From an uncultured beta proteobacterium (GTDB lineage Bacteria; Pseudomonadota; Gammaproteobacteria; Burkholderiales; Burkholderiaceae_C), in the NCBI GenBank assembly GCA_903823025.1, contig CAIJRK010000058.1, positions 1 to 64,000 of the forward strand: a stretch of DNA of 64,000 nt, read 5' to 3'. Shown piece after piece: positions 25,627-35,078 of this stretch. Each line of letters opens with the position of its first letter. Position 1 is the stretch's first letter. The position numbers were made by a program, and so were the translations under genes. The notes beneath the pieces were generated by a model. It was not told where the DNA came from. It saw only the letters and a list, made by a program, of their open reading frames with translations, and did not search any database.

Positions 25627-27944
25627 TAGAAAGTTGTTCCAATTTGAAATTGCATAGTTTGTATTTTATCGCCATCAAACTTCTTGATGGGCTTGGCAAT
25701 CGCCAATCGCAAAGGGCCAATCGGCGAGATCCAGCTGATGCCCACCCCGACTGACGAGCGCAGGCTGTTGGCATTTTCATTGATAACCAATCCTTGGTCT
25801 GGCCCCGATACGCTCCCGATATCAAAGAAGGCATACATGCGCAAAGTGCGGTCATTGCCAGCACCCGGGAAGGGCGTCAACAATTCAGCATTCAGGTTGA
25901 ATTTTCGGGTTCCGCCAACAGAGGTTTCACCTAACAGTGAGCCTGATTTATCAATATCTCGTGGTCCGAGACTACCCTGCTCAAACCCCCGCACGGAACC
26001 CAGCCCACCGCCATAGAAGTTCTTGAACACAGGGTAGGACTTGCTGCCCAGTGCCGTGCCCCATCCCAGTTCGCCGTTAAACGCCAGGGTGTATTGCTTG
26101 TTGAGGGGAATGAATTCCTGGTATTGATAGGTGGCACGCAGGTAGCGCACGTCACCGGCTGGCGACCATTCAGCATTGGCGCGTTGATAGCGACCTGAAT
26201 TAGGCGCCAAGGCACTGTCACGGCGATCTCTTGACCAGCCAATAGTCAGAGGAATAGCCACGCTATCGATACCAAATTCGTCAATATGTGCCTGGTACGA
26301 AGACGGCAATAAAGTACCCGTCTTAATCGACGTCTGCTCGACACCGACTCCAAAGTAAACCGTGTCGGTTTCGGTAAACGGCACACCAAAGCGCACACTA
26401 CCACCCGAAGTCACGAGCTTGTAGTAACTCTGATCTTGATAGGGACTGGTTGTTCTGTGATAGACATCAAACGTACGCGAGACGCCATCAGCCGTAAAGT
26501 AGGGGTCTGTTGTGTTGAGAACTATCGCCCGATTGATCTTGCTGGTATTAACCTGAATGCCCAGCGCATTGCCAGACCCGAACGCATTTTCCTGCTTCAA
26601 ACCAAACGAGAGGCCCAAGCCGTCACCACTTGAAAAGCCTGCGCCCAAACTCAAACTACCCGTTGGTTTTTCAGACACATTAAGTGTCAAATCAACTTGA
26701 TCCGGCGAACCTGGCACTTCTTGCGTTTCGATAGCGACTTGATTGAAATAGCCCAATCGGTCGACACGGTCGCGTGACAGACGAATTTTGTCGCCGTCAT
26801 ACCAAGATGCTTCAAATTGCCGAAACTCTCGCCGCACCACCACATCGCGCGTGCGCGTGTTACCCGCTACATTGATTTTCCGAACATAGGCGCGGCGTGA
26901 AGGGTCAGCCTGTAGAACTAAAGCAACTTGGTTTGTGCTGCGGTCAATTTCAGGGCGGGCTTCTACGCGGGCAAAAGCGAACCCGAAATTACCAAAGTAA
27001 TCAGTGAATGCCTTGGTCGTTTTAGCAACTTCATCCGCATCGTAAGCCTGACCCGGCTGAATCGTCACCAGTGATTTAAATTCGTCGTCCTTGCCCAAGA
27101 AGTTACCGGCCAATTTAACGCCGCTGACGATAAAGCGCTCGCCTTCCGTGATGTTGATTGTGATGGCAATATCCGTTTTATTCGGCAGAATGGCGACTTG
27201 CGTGGACTCTATCTTGAACTCCAGATAACCCCGTGTTAAATAGTAGGAGCGCAAGGTTTCAATATCGGCATTGAGTTTGGCGCGCGAATACCGGTTTGAT
27301 TTGGTGTACCAGCTCAACCAGCCGCCAGTATCAAGATCAAACAGACCACGTAGCGTTGATTCACTAAAGGCCTGGCTACCCACAACCTGAATTTCACTAA
27401 TTTTGGCAGGCTCACCTTCAACAACCGTAAAAGTCAGGTTAACCCGATTACGCTCAATCGGCGTGACCGTGGTGAGCACCTCAGCAGCATACAAGCTGCG
27501 GTTAATGTATTGACGCTTGAGTTCTTGCTCTGCCCGGTCTAGCTGGGCTTTGTCAAAGGATCGGCCATCTGCCAACCCGACATCGCGCAAAGCCTTTTTG
27601 AGAATTTCTTTGTCAAATTCTTTGGTGCCGACAAACTCGACATCGGCAACCGTGGGTCGTTCTTCGACCACAACCACCAAGACATCGCCGCTAACTTCAA
27701 TGCGCACGTCTTTGAACAAGCCCAAACCAAAAAGCGTGCGAATCGCGCTTGATCCTTTTTCGTCGTTATAAACATCGCCCACCCGCACAGGCAACGACAC
27801 GAAGACAGTTCCAGGCTCTACGCGCTGCAAGCCTTCAATGCGAATGTCACGCACAGTAAAAGGATTAACAGCCCACGCCGAGCTGGCGACAAGAAGGGCC
27901 GCTACAGCAGATGCCGAGCGCCAGTGAGATCGTTTAAATTGCAT
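25626..27944 (-). CDS. bamA: Outer membrane protein assembly factor BamA
   Basis: A 772-residue Omp85 protein, the core of the BAM complex that folds beta-barrel proteins into the outer membrane. A signal peptide (MQFKRSHWRSASAVAALLVAS, cleaved near SSAWA) is followed by five POTRA domains (from FTVRDIRIEGLQRVEPGTVF to about residue 400) and a 16-strand barrel with the lid-lock motif VRGFEQGSLGPRD and a C-terminal aromatic strand ending in Phe. The ATG at 27944 is chosen for the signal peptide; one at 27992 adds sixteen residues with no better ribosome-binding site. Confidence 0.96.
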   Translation of the reverse strand: MQFKRSHWRSASAVAALLVASSAWAVNPFTVRDIRIEGLQRVEPGTVFVSLPVRVGDVYNDEKGSSAIRTLFGLGLFKDVRIEVSGDVLVVVVEERPTVADVEFVGTKEFDKEILKKALRDVGLADGRSFDKAQLDRAEQELKRQYINRSLYAAEVLTTVTPIERNRVNLTFTVVEGEPAKISEIQVVGSQAFSESTLRGLFDLDTGGWLSWYTKSNRYSRAKLNADIETLRSYYLTRGYLEFKIESTQVAILPNKTDIAITINITEGERFIVSGVKLAGNFLGKDDEFKSLVTIQPGQAYDADEVAKTTKAFTDYFGNFGFAFARVEARPEIDRSTNQVALVLQADPSRRAYVRKINVAGNTRTRDVVVRREFRQFEASWYDGDKIRLSRDRVDRLGYFNQVAIETQEVPGSPDQVDLTLNVSEKPTGSLSLGAGFSSGDGLGLSFGLKQENAFGSGNALGIQVNTSKINRAIVLNTTDPYFTADGVSRTFDVYHRTTSPYQDQSYYKLVTSGGSVRFGVPFTETDTVYFGVGVEQTSIKTGTLLPSSYQAHIDEFGIDSVAIPLTIGWSRDRRDSALAPNSGRYQRANAEWSPAGDVRYLRATYQYQEFIPLNKQYTLAFNGELGWGTALGSKSYPVFKNFYGGGLGSVRGFEQGSLGPRDIDKSGSLLGETSVGGTRKFNLNAELLTPFPGAGNDRTLRMYAFFDIGSVSGPDQGLVINENANSLRSSVGVGISWISPIGPLRLAIAKPIKKFDGDKIQTMQFQIGTTF

Positions 27945-27992
27945 TTTTAATAGTGAGAAGTCAAGTCGGTGTTCATCGTCAACACCTGACAT

Positions 27993-29357
27993 TTAGCCAA
28001 ATAAGCGGGTGACATCGTTGAATAAAGCGATAGACATCATGCCCAACAAGATGGCAACACCGCCCCGCTGCAAGCGCTCCATCCAAATATCCGAAACAGG
28101 TTTTCCTGTCAGACCCTCCCAAAGATAATACATCAGGTGACCGCCATCAAGAACGGGTAAAGGAAGCAAGTTTAATACGCCGAGACTGACACTAATCAAA
28201 GCCAAAAATATCAAATACTGTGTTAAACCCATGCCCGCCGATTTGCCCGCATAGTCGGCAATCGTCAAAGGTCCACTGAGATTTTTGAGCGAGGCCTCGC
28301 CAACCAGCATTTTCCCCATCATTTTGAGGGTTAGGACTGAAACATCCCATGTTCGAACCAGACCACGCCACAAACCTTCGGCCGGTCCGTATTGCACCAT
28401 CACCAGCTCAGGCATTGCACCGACATAGGCACCGATTTTGCCAACCCAGCGCTCACCTTCTTGCAAGGCTTCGGGTTTAACGGTAAGCGTGCGCTCTGTG
28501 CCGTCGCGGTTAATTCTCCAAACCGCAGAGATCGATTCATTATTTAAAACGGAAGCTCGAATAAGTTGGCGCAGTTGCTGCCCATCTACCACTGGCACGG
28601 CACCCACCTGCAGCACCACATCGCCTTCCCTTAACCCCGATTTATCGGCAGCAGCACCGACCAAAATCTCGCCGATTACCGGGAGGGAAAAGGGGCCAAT
28701 AATTCCGATTTTTTGAAATAATTCCGCATTGGCTTCGCTGGCATCCATCTCACTGAGCTTGAGTAGCACCTCGGTTTGCGTGGCGCGCGTGGGGCCGCTC
28801 ACAGCCAGGCGCACATCTTGCCCTTCGAGGGCACCACGGGTTAAAAACCAGCGGAGATCTTCAAACGATTCAACGCCTTGAAGCTCGTCGCCCTCAAATC
28901 CGATACCCTCAACCCGGTCACCTCCGACCAGGCCGCTCTGAATAGCCATTGAACCCGCGACAGGACTTGCCAAAACGGCGGCAGGATGCTGCATCCCTAT
29001 CCAATTCACCATCGCTGTCAACAATACCGCTAACAACAGGTTAGCGACAGGTCCGGCGGCCACAATGGCCACTCGCGAACGCAAAGGTTGCGTATTGAAG
29101 GCCAAATGTCGCTCATGCTCTGCCACAGGTGCTTCACGTTCGTCAAGCATCTTGACGTAGCCACCTAGCGGAAAAGCGGCCAGCACAAACTCAGTGGGTG
29201 AACCTTTGGGCTGCCAGCGAAACAAGACCTTGCCAAACCCGATTGAAAATCGCAACACCTTGACGCCACAGGCCACGGCTACCCGATAGTGGCCGTATTC
29301 ATGGACGGCAATCAATAAACCGAGCGCTAGGGCAAAGGATGCAATCGTTAACAACAT
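27993..29357 (-). CDS. rseP: Site-2 intramembrane metalloprotease RseP
   Basis: A 454-residue zinc protease that cuts anti-sigma factor RseA-type proteins and signal-peptide remnants within the inner membrane. The HExxH motif is His19-Glu20-x-x-His23 in the first helix. Two PDZ regions lie in the middle (around RVEGIGFEGDEL and SGLREGDVVLQVG), and the second metal-site motif NLLPLPVLDGGHL lies near the C-terminus with the last helices. Directly upstream of bamA with no gap, the conserved order. Confidence 0.95.
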   Translation of the reverse strand: MLLTIASFALALGLLIAVHEYGHYRVAVACGVKVLRFSIGFGKVLFRWQPKGSPTEFVLAAFPLGGYVKMLDEREAPVAEHERHLAFNTQPLRSRVAIVAAGPVANLLLAVLLTAMVNWIGMQHPAAVLASPVAGSMAIQSGLVGGDRVEGIGFEGDELQGVESFEDLRWFLTRGALEGQDVRLAVSGPTRATQTEVLLKLSEMDASEANAELFQKIGIIGPFSLPVIGEILVGAAADKSGLREGDVVLQVGAVPVVDGQQLRQLIRASVLNNESISAVWRINRDGTERTLTVKPEALQEGERWVGKIGAYVGAMPELVMVQYGPAEGLWRGLVRTWDVSVLTLKMMGKMLVGEASLKNLSGPLTIADYAGKSAGMGLTQYLIFLALISVSLGVLNLLPLPVLDGGHLMYYLWEGLTGKPVSDIWMERLQRGGVAILLGMMSIALFNDVTRLFG

Positions 29358-29378
29358 GCGCGCGCCTGTTAAATCTTG

Positions 29379-30569
29379 TTAAACGCCAAAACGGCGAACC
29401 ACCTGCGAGGCGGCTTCACGGGACAAACCATCCAGGGCCAACAAATCTTCCAGCGATTGGGGAGCGACGGGAATCACGGCTTCAAGCGTTTCCAGATTGA
29501 CCGCATGAATCTGATCAAAGCGTATTTGCCGATTCAGGAAAGCCGCGACAGCGACTTCGTTTGCCGCATTTAAAACGGCAGTCGAACCTGCAGGGGCTTT
29601 CAAAACCGACCAGGCCAGCTTCAAACCAGGAAACCGTTGCTCATGATCCTTGGAGTCAATGGATTCAAACGTCATATCGGCCATGGCGCCAAAATTCAGC
29701 GCTGCAGCCCCCGAACTCATCCGGTCCGGCCAGGACAGGCCGTAGGCAATAGGCACCTTCATGTCAGGCGTGCCGAGTTGCGCCACGACCGAATTGTCGT
29801 TGTACTGAACCATGGAGTGAATCACACTTTGGGGGTGAATCACGACCTCAATCTGATCCGGTCTGACGCCAAACAAAAAGTGCGCCTCAATGACTTCCAG
29901 CGCCTTGTTCATCATGGTGGCGGAATCAACTGAAATTTTGCGACCCATGACCCAGTTGGGATGCGCGCAAGCTTGTTCCGGCGTGACATCGCGCAAGGTC
30001 AACGGATCGCGTTGGCGAAATGGCCCGCCCGAAGCGGTCAAAATAATTTTGTCGATCTGACTTGACCAGACGCCCGCATCATCCGGCAAGGACTGAAAAA
30101 CAGCAGAGTGTTCGCTGTCAATCGGCAGCAACTTGGCACCGCCTTGCGCCACCGCCTGCAGAAAATAATCGCCACCCACCACCAGCGCTTCTTTGTTAGC
30201 CAGCAACAACCGCTTGCCTGCGCGCGCCGCACTCAAGCAAGAGGCCAGCCCAGCCGCGCCCACAATCGCGGCCATCACAACATCGACCTGTTCATGTGCG
30301 GCAATCATCGTGAGGGCCGAGGCACCCCAAAGCACCTGCGTTGTCAAGCCCAAGTCGCGGCATTGTCTGGCTAACACACGCCCGTGTGGCTCACTGGCCA
30401 TCACGGCAAACGCCGGTTTGAACTGAACACATTGACCAAGCATGAGGTCTGTTTGTGTGGCTGCACTCAGGGCAAACACCTCAAAACGTTGGGGATGGCG
30501 CATAACCACCTCCAGCGTACTCAGCCCAATCGATCCAGTTGATCCCAAAATTGCAAGACGTTGTTTCAC
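29379..30569 (-). CDS. dxr: 1-deoxy-D-xylulose-5-phosphate reductoisomerase
   Basis: A 396-residue NADPH-dependent enzyme that converts DXP to 2-C-methyl-D-erythritol 4-phosphate, the committed step of the non-mevalonate isoprenoid pathway. It shows the nucleotide-binding motif GSTGSIG at 9-15, LLANKEALVVGG, the metal-site region PIDSEHSAVFQ and the substrate loop ASGGPFR. The length is normal. Sits between cdsA and rseP. Confidence 0.97.
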   Translation of the reverse strand: MKQRLAILGSTGSIGLSTLEVVMRHPQRFEVFALSAATQTDLMLGQCVQFKPAFAVMASEPHGRVLARQCRDLGLTTQVLWGASALTMIAAHEQVDVVMAAIVGAAGLASCLSAARAGKRLLLANKEALVVGGDYFLQAVAQGGAKLLPIDSEHSAVFQSLPDDAGVWSSQIDKIILTASGGPFRQRDPLTLRDVTPEQACAHPNWVMGRKISVDSATMMNKALEVIEAHFLFGVRPDQIEVVIHPQSVIHSMVQYNDNSVVAQLGTPDMKVPIAYGLSWPDRMSSGAAALNFGAMADMTFESIDSKDHEQRFPGLKLAWSVLKAPAGSTAVLNAANEVAVAAFLNRQIRFDQIHAVNLETLEAVIPVAPQSLEDLLALDGLSREAASQVVRRFGV

Positions 30570-30588
30570 GCTTATAACCCAATCATTT

Positions 30589-31443
30589 TTAAGGCGTCAG
30601 CATTGAATGCAGCATCATCGCCAGCGGCAGTGTCGGCAATAAAGCATCCACCCGATCCAGAACGCCGCCGTGACCTGGCAGCAAACCGCTGCTGTCTTTA
30701 ACACCCGCACTGCGCTTGACCAGCGACTCAAACAAGTCTCCAACTACGCTCATCGCCGCCATAAAAATGACCACAACCAGCAGCAACCAGCCACTTTTCA
30801 GACCGATGGCGCTGAAAAAACTGAAACTTGTACCCGCCCAAACCTTGTCAGCGGCTTGCCAGGCAAAGGCCAGCATAACCACGCCAGCCATGCCACCCCA
30901 AACACCTTCCCAGCTTTTGCCAGGGCTAATGCTGGGCGCGAGTTTGCTGCGGCTGAAACGTCCAGCCAAGGCCTTGCCAGCAAAGTACGCAAAGATATCA
31001 GCGACCCACACCAGTGCCAAAATAGAAAGCAAAAAGTTGACACCCATCATGCGGGCTTGCGTCACCGCCAGCCAAACCAGCCAAAGCGCCAGCAAACCAG
31101 AAATCAGCCGAATGACACGCGGATGACCCGACCAGGCCGATACACCACGGTACAGCACCCAAGCGCCAGCGAACACCCAAGCCAGTCCGGCAAAAAGCCA
31201 CAGCAGCGTTAGCGATTGTTCAAGCAGCCCCAGCCACCAAGCGACCAGGCAAGCGAGGACACACGCCAGACCCGATAAAAATGAGGCTTGTTGACCAAAC
31301 CCATTCAAACGACCCCATTCCCAAGCGCCAGCAGCAATGAACAGCAACGCCAGTGCAGAAAAAGGCACGGGGGAGTGATAAAACAAAGCTGGCAACAAGA
31401 TGAGCAGCAAGACAAGAGCTGTGATCACGCGCTGTTTTAGCAT
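30589..31443 (-). CDS. cdsA: Phosphatidate cytidylyltransferase
   Basis: A 284-residue integral membrane enzyme that makes CDP-diacylglycerol from phosphatidate and CTP, the branch point of phospholipid synthesis. It has about eight hydrophobic segments and the C-terminal family signature around SVVGDLFESLVKR followed by KDSSGLLPGHGGVLDRVD. It starts only 89 bp after frr; the uppS gene that normally lies between them is missing (see findings). Confidence 0.95.
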   Translation of the reverse strand: MLKQRVITALVLLLILLPALFYHSPVPFSALALLFIAAGAWEWGRLNGFGQQASFLSGLACVLACLVAWWLGLLEQSLTLLWLFAGLAWVFAGAWVLYRGVSAWSGHPRVIRLISGLLALWLVWLAVTQARMMGVNFLLSILALVWVADIFAYFAGKALAGRFSRSKLAPSISPGKSWEGVWGGMAGVVMLAFAWQAADKVWAGTSFSFFSAIGLKSGWLLLVVVIFMAAMSVVGDLFESLVKRSAGVKDSSGLLPGHGGVLDRVDALLPTLPLAMMLHSMLTP

Positions 31444-31532
31444 CTAGTCATTTCAATCCATACAGGTGGTTAGCTTGCAGGGCAAGCGGTCAGCGGTTTT
31501 GCCTGATAAAAAACAAAGCCGTCAAAGACAAT

Positions 31533-32093
31533 TTATACAGCCATAAGATCCAACTCTTTGGCAGCCACTAACTGATCAATCGTGATGATGTGCCGGTCTG
31601 TTGTTTTTTGAATCTCGGACTCCGAGCGTTTTTGGTCATCTTCCGAGGCCAGCTTGTCTTTGACTGCCTTTTTAACAGCTTCATTGGCATCGCGACGCAG
31701 GTTACGCACGGCAATTTTGGCGCTCTCACCTTCGGTTCGAACTACTTTGGTTAGTTCTTTGCGGCGCTCCTCCGACATGGCAGGCATGGGTACGCGAATC
31801 AACTCGCCCATCGAAGAGGGATTAAGACCTAAATCGCTGTCGCGAATAGCTTTTTCAATCTTGGCGCTCATGCTCTTTTCCCAAGGCTGCACGCTGATGG
31901 TGCGCGCGTCAATCAAGGAGACATTGGCCACTTGACTGATCGGCAACATAGAACCGTAATAATCCACCTGAACCGCATCCAGCAAAGCTGGATTCGCCCG
32001 GCCTGTGCGAATTTTGGTCAGGTTGTTTTTAAAAGCAGCAATGGACTGATCCATCTTGACTTCAGCGGTGTTTTTTATTTCGGTAATCGGCAT
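31533..32093 (-). CDS. frr: Ribosome recycling factor
   Basis: A 186-residue factor that, with EF-G, splits post-termination ribosomes. The helical-bundle signatures [15 protein letters not shown] and [17 protein letters not shown] are present. The ATG at 32093 (N-terminus PITEIKN) gives exactly the usual length and has GAGGAA 7 nt upstream; an in-frame ATG six codons earlier is rejected for that reason. Downstream of pyrH in the rpsB-tsf-pyrH-frr order. Confidence 0.96.
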   Translation of the reverse strand: MPITEIKNTAEVKMDQSIAAFKNNLTKIRTGRANPALLDAVQVDYYGSMLPISQVANVSLIDARTISVQPWEKSMSAKIEKAIRDSDLGLNPSSMGELIRVPMPAMSEERRKELTKVVRTEGESAKIAVRNLRRDANEAVKKAVKDKLASEDDQKRSESEIQKTTDRHIITIDQLVAAKELDLMAV

Positions 32094-32153
32094 ATCACGT
32101 TCCTCACTCAACTATTTAAAGGGCACTTTGCACGGAGTGCAGTTTTGATAGGG

Positions 32154-32876
32154 TCAGGCATAAACTAGGGTGCCTTCGTCTTCTCCCATCACGACACGCT
32201 TGAGGGCGCCATGCTTGAAAATAGAGAATACTTTAACGGGTAGTTTTTGATCGCGGCACAGCGCAAACGCGGTGGCATCCATGATGCCCAGGTTTTGCGA
32301 CATGGCCGCATCAAACGAAATTTTGGCGTAGCGGATAGCCTCTGGATCTTTTTTAGGATCAGCCGAATAAACGCCATCAACCTTGGTCGCCTTCAGTACG
32401 ATTTCAGCCCCGATTTCAGCCCCCCGCAGCGCGGCAGCGGTGTCGGTTGTAAAAAATGGATTGCCCGTACCAGCCGCAAAAATAACGACTTTACCTTCTT
32501 CAAGGTATTGCAGAGCTTTAGGCCGAACATACGGCTCCACCACTTGTTCAATCGCGATGGCGGACATCACGCGCGCCACCAGGCCCGCTTTATTCATGGC
32601 GTCCCCCAAAGCTAACGCGTTCATGACGGTGGCCAACATGCCCATGTAATCGGCAGTCGCCCGATCCATACCGACCGAGCCGCCCGCGACACCGCGAAAA
32701 ATATTACCGCCCCCAATCACCACAGCGACCTCTACGCCCAAACGTGTGATTTCAGCCACTTCTTCAACCATGCGCACGATGGTGTCGCGGTTGATGCCAA
32801 ACGCGTCATCTCCCATCAAGGATTCGCCTGACAGCTTGAGCAAAATACGCTTGTAGGCTGGTTGGGCGATGGTCAT
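32154..32876 (-). CDS. pyrH: UMP kinase
   Basis: A 240-residue bacterial-type UMP kinase of the amino-acid-kinase fold, making UDP for pyrimidine nucleotide and cell-wall precursor synthesis, with allosteric GTP/UTP control. It contains [24 protein letters not shown] and the nucleotide-binding segment [20 protein letters not shown] lies 6 nt before the ATG. Separated from tsf by a 107-bp gap with a terminator-like hairpin. Confidence 0.96.
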   Translation of the reverse strand: MTIAQPAYKRILLKLSGESLMGDDAFGINRDTIVRMVEEVAEITRLGVEVAVVIGGGNIFRGVAGGSVGMDRATADYMGMLATVMNALALGDAMNKAGLVARVMSAIAIEQVVEPYVRPKALQYLEEGKVVIFAAGTGNPFFTTDTAAALRGAEIGAEIVLKATKVDGVYSADPKKDPEAIRYAKISFDAAMSQNLGIMDATAFALCRDQKLPVKVFSIFKHGALKRVVMGEDEGTLVYA

Positions 32877-32914
32877 GATGAACTCCTTGGTGTGATAAAT
32901 AGGAAACAGAATAA

Positions 32915-32953
32915 ATCCAAATTCAGCAGGCGTCTATCGCGCTGAATTTGGAT
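32915..32953. repeat. 13-bp perfect inverted repeat between tsf and pyrH
   Basis: ATCCAAATTCAGC (32915-32927) and GCTGAATTTGGAT (32941-32953) are exact inverted copies with a 13-nt loop. On the minus strand this stem lies just after the terminator-like hairpin at 32954-32976 and about 40 nt before the pyrH start. The T-tract after the stem on that strand is weak. It could be part of a tandem terminator, an mRNA stabiliser or a processing site. Confidence 0.6.
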
Positions 32954-32976
32954 AAAAAACCCGATTGCACGGGTTG
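32954..32976 (-). terminator. Intrinsic terminator after tsf
   Basis: On the minus strand AACCCG and CGGGTT form a 6-bp stem with a 6-nt loop, followed by TTTTAT, beginning 8 nt after the tsf stop. It would separate rpsB-tsf from the downstream pyrH operon; the stem is short, so partial read-through is likely. Confidence 0.65.
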
Positions 32977-32983
32977 TAGGCGA

Positions 32984-33907
32984 TTAGCTGGTTTGTTTAG
33001 CAGCAGCGACTTGAGCGGCGACTTCAGCGGCAAAGTCGTCAACCTTCTTCTCAATGCCTTCACCGACGACATACAACGTGAAAGCTTTCACAGTGGTGTC
33101 AGCGGTTTTGAGCATTTGTTCAACCGTTTGTTTGTCGTTCTTTACGAATGACTGGTTAAACAGAGACACTTCTTTCAGGAATTTCTGCACGCCGCCTTCA
33201 ATGCGTTTGGTCACAATCTCATCGGATTGAACAGATTTGCCTGCAGCCGTTGCAACAGCAGCGTCTTCAGCCGCTTTAGCAGCGGCGACCGAGCGTTCAC
33301 GGGCCACTAACTCAGCAGGCACATCGGCGCTGGACAAAGCCACAGGTTTCATCGCAGCGACGTGCATTGCCACATCTTTAGCGGCAGCCTCGTCACCTTC
33401 AAACTCGACCACCACGCCAATGCGCGTGCCGTGCAAATAAGAAGCCAGTTTGGCGCCAGAGGCAAAGTACTTGAAGCGGCGAAAACTCATGTTCTCGCCG
33501 ATCTTGCCGATCAGGCCAACGCGCACATCTTCCAGTGTCGGGCCAAAGCCGTCCTGGGTATAAGGCAAAGCGCCCAGAGCGGCCAAGTCAGCGGGGCCAT
33601 TCTTGGCGATCAATTCGGCAGCGGCATTGGCGATAGCCAAAAAGCTGTCGTTTTTGGTCACAAAGTCGGTTTCGCAGTTGACTTCGAGCAAAGAACCTAC
33701 GTTGCCGTCAATATAACTGGTCACCACGCCTTCAGCGGTAATGCGACCAGCAGCTTTGCCAGCTTTACTACCCAGTTTGACGCGCAACAACTCTTCAGCC
33801 TTGACCATGTCGCCTTCAGCTTCGGTCAATGCCCGTTTGCACTCCATCATGGGCGCGTCGGTTTTACCACGCAGTTCAGCGACCATGCTTGCGGTAATTG
33901 CAGCCAT
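32984..33907 (-). CDS. tsf: Elongation factor Ts
   Basis: A 307-residue nucleotide-exchange factor for EF-Tu. The N-terminal UBA-like domain [22 protein letters not shown] and the exchange motif [12 protein letters not shown] are clear, and the length is typical of Betaproteobacteria. GGAG lies 8 nt before the ATG. It follows rpsB after 86 bp with an intervening terminator-like hairpin, which probably acts as an attenuator. Confidence 0.97.
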   Translation of the reverse strand: MAAITASMVAELRGKTDAPMMECKRALTEAEGDMVKAEELLRVKLGSKAGKAAGRITAEGVVTSYIDGNVGSLLEVNCETDFVTKNDSFLAIANAAAELIAKNGPADLAALGALPYTQDGFGPTLEDVRVGLIGKIGENMSFRRFKYFASGAKLASYLHGTRIGVVVEFEGDEAAAKDVAMHVAAMKPVALSSADVPAELVARERSVAAAKAAEDAAVATAAGKSVQSDEIVTKRIEGGVQKFLKEVSLFNQSFVKNDKQTVEQMLKTADTTVKAFTLYVVGEGIEKKVDDFAAEVAAQVAAAKQTS

Positions 33908-33947
33908 ATTATTTCTCCGTACTCAGTTTGATTATTTATAAAGAACT

Positions 33948-33978
33948 AAAAAAAAGGGGCATAGAAGCCCCCTTTCTT
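33948..33978 (-). terminator. Attenuator/terminator between rpsB and tsf
   Basis: On the minus strand an AAAG-GGGC arm pairs with GCCCC-TTT (6-nt loop, one unpaired base) and runs into eight T. It lies about 15 nt after the rpsB stop. This placement inside the conserved rpsB-tsf operon suggests partial termination that sets the S2 to EF-Ts ratio. Confidence 0.7.
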
Positions 33979-33993
33979 AGGGTTGCAGAAAAC

Positions 33994-34746
33994 TTAAGCA
34001 GCAGCTTCGTTCACTTCAACAAATTCGTCAGCGCTTTCAGCCACAACAGCCTTGACGACATCGTCAACCATGTTGGTACGGCCTTCGATAACCGCATCAG
34101 CGATACCACGGGCATACAAAATCACGGCTTTGGAAGAGTCATCATTACCAGGAATGACGTAATCGATGCCTTCAGGCGAATGGTTGGTATCAACCACAGC
34201 GATCAGAGGAATACCGAGCTTTTTAGCTTCTGCAATCGCGATTTTGTGGAAACCCACGTCGATCACGAAAATAGCATCAGGCAACACGGTCATGTCTTGA
34301 ATACCACCAATGTCACGCTCAAGTTTGGCGATTTCACGGGCAAACATCAGTTGCTCTTTTTTGCTTAAGCTGTCCAGCCCGGCTTCTTGCTGGATCTTCA
34401 TGTCTTTAAGACGCTTGATGGAGGTCTTGACCGTCTTGAAATTGGTCAACATGCCGCCGAGCCAGCGTTGGTCAACATAAGGAATGCCAGCGCGTTGCGC
34501 TTCTTCAGCCACTGTCTCACGCGCTTGGCGTTTAGTGCCGACCATCAAAATGGTGCCGCGTTTAGCTGCAATTTGACGTGCAAACTTAGCAGCTTCCTGG
34601 AACATCGGCAACGATTTTTCCAGGTTAATAATGTGAATTTTATTGCGATGACCGAAAATAAACGGGGCCATCTTAGGGTTCCAGAAGCGGGTTTGGTGGC
34701 CAAAATGGACACCGGCTTCCAGCATTTCGCGCATGGTTACTGACAT
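33994..34746 (-). CDS. rpsB: 30S ribosomal protein S2
   Basis: A 250-residue ribosomal protein S2. Signatures [25 protein letters not shown] and the C-terminal [20 protein letters not shown]-type block (here [12 protein letters not shown]) are present. The ATG at 34746 is preferred because GGAG lies 6 nt upstream; an ATG four codons earlier is rejected. First gene of the leftward superoperon, preceded by a strong extended -10 promoter and a ~125-nt leader. Confidence 0.97.
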   Translation of the reverse strand: MSVTMREMLEAGVHFGHQTRFWNPKMAPFIFGHRNKIHIINLEKSLPMFQEAAKFARQIAAKRGTILMVGTKRQARETVAEEAQRAGIPYVDQRWLGGMLTNFKTVKTSIKRLKDMKIQQEAGLDSLSKKEQLMFAREIAKLERDIGGIQDMTVLPDAIFVIDVGFHKIAIAEAKKLGIPLIAVVDTNHSPEGIDYVIPGNDDSSKAVILYARGIADAVIEGRTNMVDDVVKAVVAESADEFVEVNEAAA

Positions 34747-34870
34747 GATTAACTCCAAAGGTTAGGTCTAAAATCCAGTTCGTTTTTGCGCCCTTTAAAG
34801 ACACAACACCTTGATGAAACTGGTTTGCTACTTGTTTTTACCGAGCAGCCAGTAAAGGCCATTCAGTAAA

Positions 34871-34906
34871 GCCAAAAATTATAGCATTAGCCCCCTATCC
34901 AAGAGG
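34871..34906 (-). promoter_or_regulatory. Extended -10 promoter of rpsB
   Basis: On the minus strand TGCTATAAT (-10 TATAAT at 34883-34878 with the upstream TGn) is a consensus extended -10; the -35 region is weak, as such promoters allow. The predicted start near 34871 gives a ~125-nt rpsB leader, long enough for the S2 autoregulatory structure known from other Proteobacteria, though I cannot draw that fold with certainty. Confidence 0.65.
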
Positions 34907-34915
34907 AGTGCGACA

Positions 34916-35078
34916 ATGCGCTTGATGACTACCCCCGTGCTTTCAGAAAGCCATCCGCTGCAACTCGGTCCGCCGCATTGCCTCTCACATTGAACAGCTC
35001 CAGCAAAATAATAGCGACTTGCGCTTAACCAAACGAGCGTTAAAAGCCATTCGGCTTAAGCCAAAAAGGGTCTCATGA
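34916..35078 (+). pseudogene. Small frame-disrupted gene upstream of the dehydrogenase
   Basis: An ATG at 34916 with a strong AGAGGAG 8 nt upstream opens a 25-codon frame (MRLMTTPVLSESHPLQ, then LGPPHCLSH and stop at 34993). From about 34963, one frame further on, a second open stretch reads NSVRRIASHIEQLQQNNSD followed by LRLTKRALKAIRLKPKRVS and ends with a TGA overlapping the next ATG (ATGA at 35075-35078). Joining the two frames near 34963 would give one basic, helical protein of about 54 residues, translationally coupled to the dehydrogenase. Either an indel has broken a small gene or a +1 shift is used. The family is unknown. Confidence 0.45.

Noticed and set aside
31444-31532. A remnant of uppS
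   Set aside because: No segment of the 89 bp encodes recognisable UppS residues in any frame.
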